This document shows, in pieces, positions 6,108 through 10,733 of a stretch of 10,733 bases of DNA (the stretch's first letter is position 1; each line of letters opens with the position of its first letter). The DNA is from an uncultured Polyangiaceae bacterium. GTDB taxonomy: Bacteria; Myxococcota_A; Polyangia; Polyangiales; Houyiibacteriaceae. The position numbers and the translations under genes are program-made. Under the pieces are notes generated by a model. The model saw only the letters and a program-made list of their open reading frames with translations. It searched no databases and was not told the DNA's origin. The stretch covers positions 1 through 10,733 of the forward strand of contig CAMYJN010000031.1 in NCBI GenBank assembly GCA_947258625.1, given 5' to 3'.

Positions 6108-7448
6108 ATGAGCGCGGGTCAACAACTCGAAGCGTTTTCCACGACGTTCGGGCTCGTGGCATCCCTTGCAGTTCACCTCACCGCCCTCGCGTACATCACG
6201 AGCGCGACGGCACAGTACGATTTCGACTTCGAGCTGGCGCTGCCGGCGGAGGTCGAATTTGGTCTGACCGGGGAAATGGCGCTGGCCGCCGATTCGGCGC
6301 CACCCCGAGCTACAGGCTTCCCCGATCCACGATGGGCAGGCAACGCACCACAGGCCGAAGAACCCGAACAGGAACCGATCGACGCCGGCGTCCCCCTGGA
6401 GGACGCGGGCACTGACACTGACGCTGACGCTGGCACTGACGCTGACACTGACACTGACGCTGACACTGACGCTGACACTGACGCTGGCACCGATTCCTTC
6501 CCCGTCGCCTCCCCGATCCTCTCCGGCCCCTCCCGCATTCCTCCAGGCGCGCAGCTGGCCCTCCGGGTCGACCTGCGCCGCGTTCGCGAGTCGCCTCTGG
6601 GCGCGGATGTCACGGCGTTTTTGCGGGGCGTGCCCGATTGGCAGCTTCTTTTGGACGGATCGGGGATCGATCCCGTCGCAGACCTCGATCGGCTGCTCGT
6701 TGCAACCCCGAATCTGCAGCGATCGAAGCTCGTGCTGGCCGGACGGCATCGACGCGGCGAAGGCTTTGCTCGCAAGAGTGTGAAACGGCTCGCCCGTTCG
6801 CGGGGAAAATCAGTGCGCTGGCAGCGACGTTTTGGAGTTCCGACCGCGACTTGGCACAACCTCGACCAAACGCGACGCACCATCGCGCTTCTGAGCACCA
6901 AGCACTTCAGCATCAGCCGGCGACAAGATCTCGAGCGGGTGCTCGCGATGGCGCAGGCGCGCGAGCTTCGAGATGCGAAAAAGGAAGGGCTGGTCTCAGC
7001 TCGCGGGCCTGATGCGCTTCTCTCCATGGGACCGGACGAAGCGATCTCTCTGGAGGTCGAAGGGGTGCATCGCTTCGTCATCGGAAGCATCAAGCACGTG
7101 CCGATCCGTCTGCGTCTCGCTGTGCGTGAAACCGGAGCCGACGAAGCTACGGTGAGCGTACTGGCCACGTACGAATCGAAGGAGCTCTCAAAAGAGGCGT
7201 CGGTGTACTGGAAGAAGGTTGCGACCTTCTATTCGCAGCAGCTGATCATGAGCTTGGCGGGCTTTGGAAAGACCCTTCGACGCATGGACTTCGCCCCGGA
7301 CGACAATCGAATCCGGGTTTCCTTCAAGCTCAACGCCGACCAGATTCGTTTCATCCTGAGTTACGCGGAAGGCCGGCTGCAGGGCTCGGGCGACGCTGTA
7401 CGCACACGCACACGCACACGCACGAACCCAACAAAAAAGGGGCCCTGA
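6108..7448 (+). CDS. Unrecognised membrane-anchored protein with Asp/Thr/Ala repeat linker
   Basis: I do not recognise a named family. The ATG at 6108 gives 446 residues. A single hydrophobic segment lies at about 11-31, with the bulk probably periplasmic. A Pro/Glu/Asp-rich linker (about 64-135) contains a near-perfect Asp-Thr/Asp-Ala repeat at 102-129. A folded region follows from about 145 (IPPGAQLALRVDLRRVRESP), containing DWQLLLDGSGIDPVADLDRL (177-196), and runs to about 425 (basic helices, then beta-like segments). The protein ends in VRTRTRTRTN and KKGP. The linker-plus-domain layout is like TonB or PEGA-type anchored proteins, but no TonB C-terminal motif is seen. The SD is poor (AGG abuts the ATG), so the start is only fairly sure; in-frame sequence upstream is antisense to the L,D-transpeptidase. 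The divergent partnership suggests an envelope role, which is inference. Its stop codon lies in the loop of the terminator at 7433-7460. Confidence 0.8.
   Translation: MSAGQQLEAFSTTFGLVASLAVHLTALAYITSATAQYDFDFELALPAEVEFGLTGEMALAADSAPPRATGFPDPRWAGNAPQAEEPEQEPIDAGVPLEDAGTDTDADAGTDADTDTDADTDADTDAGTDSFPVASPILSGPSRIPPGAQLALRVDLRRVRESPLGADVTAFLRGVPDWQLLLDGSGIDPVADLDRLLVATPNLQRSKLVLAGRHRRGEGFARKSVKRLARSRGKSVRWQRRFGVPTATWHNLDQTRRTIALLSTKHFSISRRQDLERVLAMAQARELRDAKKEGLVSARGPDALLSMGPDEAISLEVEGVHRFVIGSIKHVPIRLRLAVRETGADEATVSVLATYESKELSKEASVYWKKVATFYSQQLIMSLAGFGKTLRRMDFAPDDNRIRVSFKLNADQIRFILSYAEGRLQGSGDAVRTRTRTRTNPTKKGP
6411..6488 (+). repeat. 13-copy hexanucleotide tandem repeat RCTGRC in the linker of the 6108-7448 gene
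   Basis: Thirteen contiguous 6-bp units, each ACTGAC, GCTGAC or GCTGGC, encode a run of Thr-Asp, Ala-Asp and Ala-Gly pairs. Every Thr is ACT, every Ala GCT and every Asp GAC, with no synonymous variation, although the flanking codons often use GCC, GCG and ACC. This uniformity points to recent slippage expansion rather than selection for a fixed protein sequence. Copy-number change by six bases keeps the frame. Confidence 0.9.
7401..7424 (+). repeat. Short CGCACA hexanucleotide repeat encoding Arg-Thr pairs
   Basis: Three copies of CGCACA and a terminal CGCACG, in frame, encode RTRTRTRT near the C-terminus of the same protein. This is a second, independent hexamer expansion in one gene, basic where the first is acidic. 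Confidence 0.85.
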
Positions 7449-7460
7449 GGGCCCCTTTTT
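7433..7460. terminator. Bidirectional intrinsic terminator for the 6108-7448 gene (+) and the HU gene (-)
   Basis: GGGGCCC (7439-7445) pairs with GGGCCCC (7449-7455) around the 3-nt loop TGA. It is flanked by AAAAAA (7433-7438) and TTTTT (7456-7460), giving a U-tract in both directions. The loop TGA is the stop codon of the plus-strand gene, whose last codons encode KKGP. On the minus strand it lies 23 nt after the HU stop. Confidence 0.93.
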
Positions 7461-7482
7461 CTCGATTCGTCGTCTCAGTAAC

Positions 7483-7797
7483 TCAGAGGACGAGGTCCTT
7501 GAGCTTCTTGAGAGGCGTTGCGCGAATCTTCTTAGACGCTGCCTTAGGCGGAAGCATCATCTCCTCACCGGTCGCTGGGTTGCGTCCCATCCGAGCGGGT
7601 TTCGCTGGGATTTTACGAACTTTGAGCTTGATCATATCTGGAATGACAAATTCCCCCGGACCACGGCGACCAAGTTCTTTCTTCACGAGGTCTTGAAGCG
7701 CACCAAAGACGCTCGTGATTTCCTTCTTGGTGAGGCCGCTCTTGTCGGCCAGTTCGCTCATGATCTGGGCCTTTGTCATTCGCTTGCCCGCTACCAT
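7483..7797 (-). CDS. HU/IHF-family DNA-binding protein
   Basis: HU-family proteins bind and bend DNA as dimers and compact the nucleoid. The 104-residue product begins with the helical dimerisation part (MTKAQIMSELADKSGLTKKE, 7-26). The beta-arm region follows with the signature GRNPATGEE (71-79), including the intercalating Pro74. The C-terminus, MLPPKAASKKIRATPLKKLKDLV (81-103, split here as a description), is more basic and slightly longer than in standard HU. It differs from the usual IPAxKxPxFKxGKxLKxAV ending, as in several divergent proteobacterial HU-like proteins. The start ATG at 7797 has AGGAGG at 7808-7803 with 5 nt spacing. It is a single-gene unit ending at the bidirectional terminator. 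I do not assign hupA, hupB or ihf because the paralogue cannot be told from one sequence. Confidence 0.93.
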   Translation of the reverse strand: MVAGKRMTKAQIMSELADKSGLTKKEITSVFGALQDLVKKELGRRGPGEFVIPDMIKLKVRKIPAKPARMGRNPATGEEMMLPPKAASKKIRATPLKKLKDLVL

Positions 7798-7824
7798 AGT
7801 TCCCTCCTAACTCCGTGACCTGCC

Positions 7825-7841
7825 CCTTTTGATCAAAAAGG
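7825..7841. promoter_or_regulatory. Near-perfect palindrome in the HU gene leader
   Basis: CCTTTTGATCAAAAAGG is a palindrome centred on GATC with one extra A, lying 17 nt upstream of the AGGAGG ribosome binding site of the HU gene. In RNA it would form a short hairpin near the site; in DNA it could be an operator for the gene or for HU autoregulation. Function is inference. Confidence 0.4.
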
Positions 7842-7851
7842 CCCCCAAAAG

Positions 7852-7893
7852 AAAGCCCCAGACAGGTACGGCGCCATCTATGCCTGGGCTTTT
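7852..7893 (-). other. Inverted repeat upstream of the HU gene, terminator-like on the minus strand
   Basis: AAAGCCCCAG (7852-7861) is complementary to CTGGGCTTTT (7884-7893) with one bulged C, over a 22-nt loop. Read on the minus strand, the right stem runs into CTTTCTTTT, as in a weak intrinsic terminator that could stop transcripts arriving from ybeY. It overlaps the HU promoter candidate, so an operator role is equally possible. Confidence 0.35.
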
Positions 7894-7905
7894 CCTTGCT
7901 GACAA
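7876..7905 (-). promoter_or_regulatory. Candidate promoter for the HU gene
   Basis: The minus strand has TTGTCA (7905-7900), an 18-nt spacer and ATAGAT (7881-7876), or CATAGA with a 17-nt spacer. Transcription would start near 7869, about 70 nt before the ATG. This is the best -35/-10 pair I found in the 373-bp gap. Confidence 0.38.
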
Positions 7906-8181
7906 GGGTCTTCGTGCGGTTTCGCAAACAAATTTCTTGGGGTTAATCGATCCCGGACTGTGCGTGACGACGTTCCGCAGAACGAGACTCTCTCGGCACG
8001 GACGCTTTCCCACAGCCCGTCCACAGGGGACCGGACGGTGGCGTCCCGCTTTTCGCGACGCCAACTATGCAACAGAATCTGCCGTGGTTTCAGGCTGATA
8101 GCAGTCAAAACGAAAGCATTACTAAAGAAAGGGAAGCAAGATCGATAGCGATCGCGGCCGGTTTTCCACAGGCGCAAAGGG
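7898..8181. other. Rest of the gap between the HU gene and ybeY: no convincing gene
   Basis: Open frames on both strands here are arginine-rich, lack ribosome binding sites and resemble no family. Visible structure is limited. A 7-bp stem TGGCGTC/GACGCCA at about 8039-8063 has an 11-nt loop and no U-tract. There is an A-rich patch at about 8100-8140. One DnaA-box-like TTTTCCACA lies at 8162-8170, with two poorer relatives near 8008 and 8018. No tRNA or known small RNA was recognised. Confidence 0.5.
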
Positions 8182-8625
8182 TTAACGTGCGGCCTCTACC
8201 GCGGCCATGAGAGCCTCGGTTCGAGCCATCATCTCACGCTCTTCCCGCTTGGTGGCGTGGTCGTGGCCGAGAAGGTGGAGGAGGCCGTGCGCCAACAAAA
8301 ACGTCACTTCGTGGACGATCGCGCGATCGTGCTCGGCGGCCTGGCGGCTCGCGGTGGGCACGGAGATCACCACATCGCCGAGAAGCCCCGGGGTCGTTTG
8401 CGGCCCGGGACCCTCGTGCATCGGAAAGGCGAGCACGTCGGTTGCGCGGTTCTTCTTTCGGTATTGGCGATTGAGCTCACGGATCGTCGCATCGTCGCAA
8501 AGCAGAATCGAAAGCTCCGCGTCGGGTAAGCCGAGGGCCTCGAGCATGGCTTCAGCACGCCACCGAAGATCGGCGTGACCAACCGGGCGTCGTTCCAAGC
8601 TACGAGTGCGGAGCCATACGGGCAT
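8182..8625 (-). CDS. ybeY: Endoribonuclease YbeY (rRNA maturation factor)
   Basis: YbeY is a metal-dependent single-strand RNase involved in 16S rRNA 3'-end maturation and ribosome quality control. The 147-residue product has the diagnostic HGLLHLLGHDH motif (113-123) with zinc ligands His113, His117 and His123, and the conserved RATDVLAFP (60-68) and LLGDVVIS (81-88). Length is normal. AGGAG at 8637-8633 lies 7 nt before the ATG at 8625. It stands alone on this strand, since the usual phoH and corC neighbours are not adjacent in the window. The region upstream to 8708 is shared with a divergent gene; I could not define its promoter. Confidence 0.97.
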   Translation of the reverse strand: MPVWLRTRSLERRPVGHADLRWRAEAMLEALGLPDAELSILLCDDATIRELNRQYRKKNRATDVLAFPMHEGPGPQTTPGLLGDVVISVPTASRQAAEHDRAIVHEVTFLLAHGLLHLLGHDHATKREEREMMARTEALMAAVEAAR

Positions 8626-8696
8626 CGCTTGGCTCCTGTCTCCCGCCTCCGATTAGGTCAAGTCGGAAGGCGGGGTGCCCAAGGCGGGCCGCTTGC

Positions 8697-8702
8697 TATG
8701 CT
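8697..8702 (+). promoter_or_regulatory. -10-like element implying a leaderless mRNA for the 8709 gene
   Basis: TATGCT ends 6 nt before the GTG at 8709, the spacing expected if transcription begins at the start codon itself. There is no Shine-Dalgarno sequence before this GTG, which fits a leaderless transcript. No good -35 is seen 17 nt upstream (GGTGCC), so the call is tentative. Confidence 0.4.
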
Positions 8703-8708
8703 CCGCGA

Positions 8709-9851
8709 GTGTTCGAAAAAGTACTGATCCTCCGCCGTGGAGAAGCCGCGACGCGCGTCGCTCGGACGTGCCGTCGATTGGGCGTAGAATCGATCGTCGT
8801 CGCTCCGAAGGACGAACAGGCCAGCCGGCACATCGAGGCGGCGGATCACAGCATCGAGGTCGACTTCGACGAGGCGCGCGGCATTCCAACCGAACAGCTG
8901 CCTGCGATCCTCGAGCAGGCGGGCGCCGACGCGGCCCACCTCGGCTACCAAGGCCAGCCCGAGATGTTCGAGCTCGCGAGCGCCGCCGAAAAGGCCGATG
9001 TGGCGGTCGTCGGCACCGACCTCGACGTTCTCGGCGCCCTGGCCGACCAGGCAACCGTCCAAGCGGCCGCCGAGAGGGCACAGGTTCGTACACTCCACGA
9101 CCGCGAAGACTCGTCACGGCCTCGCGAAGTCGGCGTCATGGTTGCCGCCGACTCTCACGGAGCCACCGTCGCGATCGTCGAATACGACCGCAGCCTTACG
9201 GCCTCCGAGCAGACGCTGATCCACGAAACCCCTTCACCCGACCTGATCTTTCGCATGGACGGGGAGGCGTTTCGGATGTCCCTCTTCGAGAGCGCTCGGC
9301 GTCTTGCGGCCGAGCTCCGCTATGCAGGGCTCTTGGAGGTTCGGTTTCACATTGATCTATCAGGCCTGTCGTGGGTGTCTGACGTGACGATCGGCCTACC
9401 CAGGCACCACACACTCATCGAAATGGTCACTGGGGTCGACCTGGTCGCGCTGCAGCTTCGAATCGCCTCGGGTGAGCCGATCCCCGACGAGCTCGAAACG
9501 CTGACGCCCCGCGGTCACGCACTCGACGCGTCCATCTTGGCACTCGACCAAGACGACGCGGTCGTCTCGCTGTACGCCGTGTCGCCGGCGCCCCAGGGCC
9601 GGGTTCGCGCAACCTCGTCCGCCACGGTCGGGCTGCCTCTGCCTGCAGACGACCGTCCGCTAATCGCGAAGCTCAGCACCCACGAGCCGGTTCGCCACAG
9701 CGCGCTGCTCTCGATGGACCGCATGCTGGCCGAATTACGCGTGGAGCCGTTCGCCACGAACGTCGATGCGCTCCGGCGAGTTCTCGGCGACTACGCGTTC
9801 CGCGCGGGGCAGTACGACACCGCATCCGCCTTGCGCTTCGCCGCTGGCTGA
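8709..9851 (+). CDS. Shortened biotin-carboxylase-like protein, probable pseudoenzyme
   Basis: The 380-residue product keeps the three-part layout of biotin carboxylase (about 450 residues). The N-terminal domain begins FEKVLILRRGEAATRVARTC (2-21) and includes HLGYQGQPEMFELA (77-90). The remaining ATP-grasp part has VAADSHGATVAIVEYDRSL (145-163) and ETPSPDL (173-179). EMVTGVDLVALQLRIASGEP (238-257) and TPRGHALDASI (266-276) follow, and the C-terminal domain has IAKLSTHEP and AELRVEPFATNVDALRRVL (341-359). Against E. coli AccC as I remember it, about 70 residues are missing after residue 126, removing the Gly-rich lid and ATP lysines. Most catalytic positions differ: His209 is Glu140, Glu211 is Gly142, and the Gln233/His236/Lys238 positions are Thr164, Glu167 and Thr169. 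The EMNTRxQxEH loop reads DVTIGLPRHH (225-234). A glutamate at the Glu276 position survives (Glu210). The frame is unbroken, so this looks like a maintained non-catalytic protein rather than a decayed gene. It stands alone, starts with GTG and is convergent with eno. Confidence 0.85.
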   Translation: MFEKVLILRRGEAATRVARTCRRLGVESIVVAPKDEQASRHIEAADHSIEVDFDEARGIPTEQLPAILEQAGADAAHLGYQGQPEMFELASAAEKADVAVVGTDLDVLGALADQATVQAAAERAQVRTLHDREDSSRPREVGVMVAADSHGATVAIVEYDRSLTASEQTLIHETPSPDLIFRMDGEAFRMSLFESARRLAAELRYAGLLEVRFHIDLSGLSWVSDVTIGLPRHHTLIEMVTGVDLVALQLRIASGEPIPDELETLTPRGHALDASILALDQDDAVVSLYAVSPAPQGRVRATSSATVGLPLPADDRPLIAKLSTHEPVRHSALLSMDRMLAELRVEPFATNVDALRRVLGDYAFRAGQYDTASALRFAAG

Positions 9852-9873
9852 CGTCCCCATCGGCCGCCGGCCC

Positions 9874-10733
<860 letters not shown>

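Noticed and set aside
6411..6488. Possible CRISPR-like or intergenic repeat array
   Set aside because: The units are 6 bp, contiguous without spacers, and in frame inside a coding region.
7807..8098. Small open frames on both strands in the HU-ybeY gap
   Set aside because: They are Arg-rich, lack ribosome binding sites and overlap regulatory-looking inverted repeats; no recognisable domain.
8005..8170. Possible replication origin with DnaA boxes
   Set aside because: Only one near-consensus box (8162-8170) and two poor ones are present, with no AT-rich unwinding region and no dnaA, dnaN or rpmH nearby.
9852..9873. GC-rich palindrome GGCCGCCGGCC between the convergent stops as a terminator
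   Set aside because: The stem is only 4 bp with no U-tract in either direction; too weak to annotate.

Overview
The window is high-GC DNA with housekeeping genes of deltaproteobacterial/Myxococcota character. The clues are a NusA with the insertion typical of that group inside its N-terminal domain, a paired TatT/TatP TRAP-receptor module, a YkuD lipoprotein, and Myxococcota-like promoter spacing. I cannot place it to genus. No rRNA, tRNA, insertion sequence or CRISPR array was found.

Layout, left to right. (1) Positions 1-2402, minus strand: the transcription/translation operon rimP-nusA, then the first 14 codons of a third gene that is probably ylxR. The operon has a likely promoter at 2484-2512, and its leader holds a strong intrinsic terminator-like hairpin before a TTG start of rimP. 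(2) 2542-4601, plus strand: a promoter, a TatT-like lipoprotein and a TRAP periplasmic receptor (TatP/DctP). No TRAP membrane subunits are present. (3) 4606-4663: a nested inverted-repeat structure between convergent genes. (4) 4656-6077, minus strand: a lipoprotein L,D-transpeptidase, divergent by 30 bp from an unrecognised membrane-anchored protein (6108-7448, plus) that carries two hexanucleotide-encoded tracts of opposite charge. (5) 7433-7460: a bidirectional terminator whose loop is the stop codon of that protein. (6) 7483-7797, minus strand: an HU-family DNA-binding protein, preceded by about 380 bp without a convincing gene. (7) 8182-8625, minus strand: ybeY. (8) 8709-9851, plus strand: a shortened biotin-carboxylase-like protein that has lost the ATP-binding lid region and nearly all catalytic residues. 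(9) 9874-10733, minus strand: the C-terminal two thirds of enolase, cut by the window edge.

Most of the window is ordinary core genome. The items that stand out are the biotin carboxylase pseudoenzyme, the attenuator-like leader of rimP-nusA, the TatT/TatP pair without a permease, the unrecognised repeat-bearing anchored protein, and the terminator with a stop codon in its loop. I see no defence island, phage or large biosynthetic system here.
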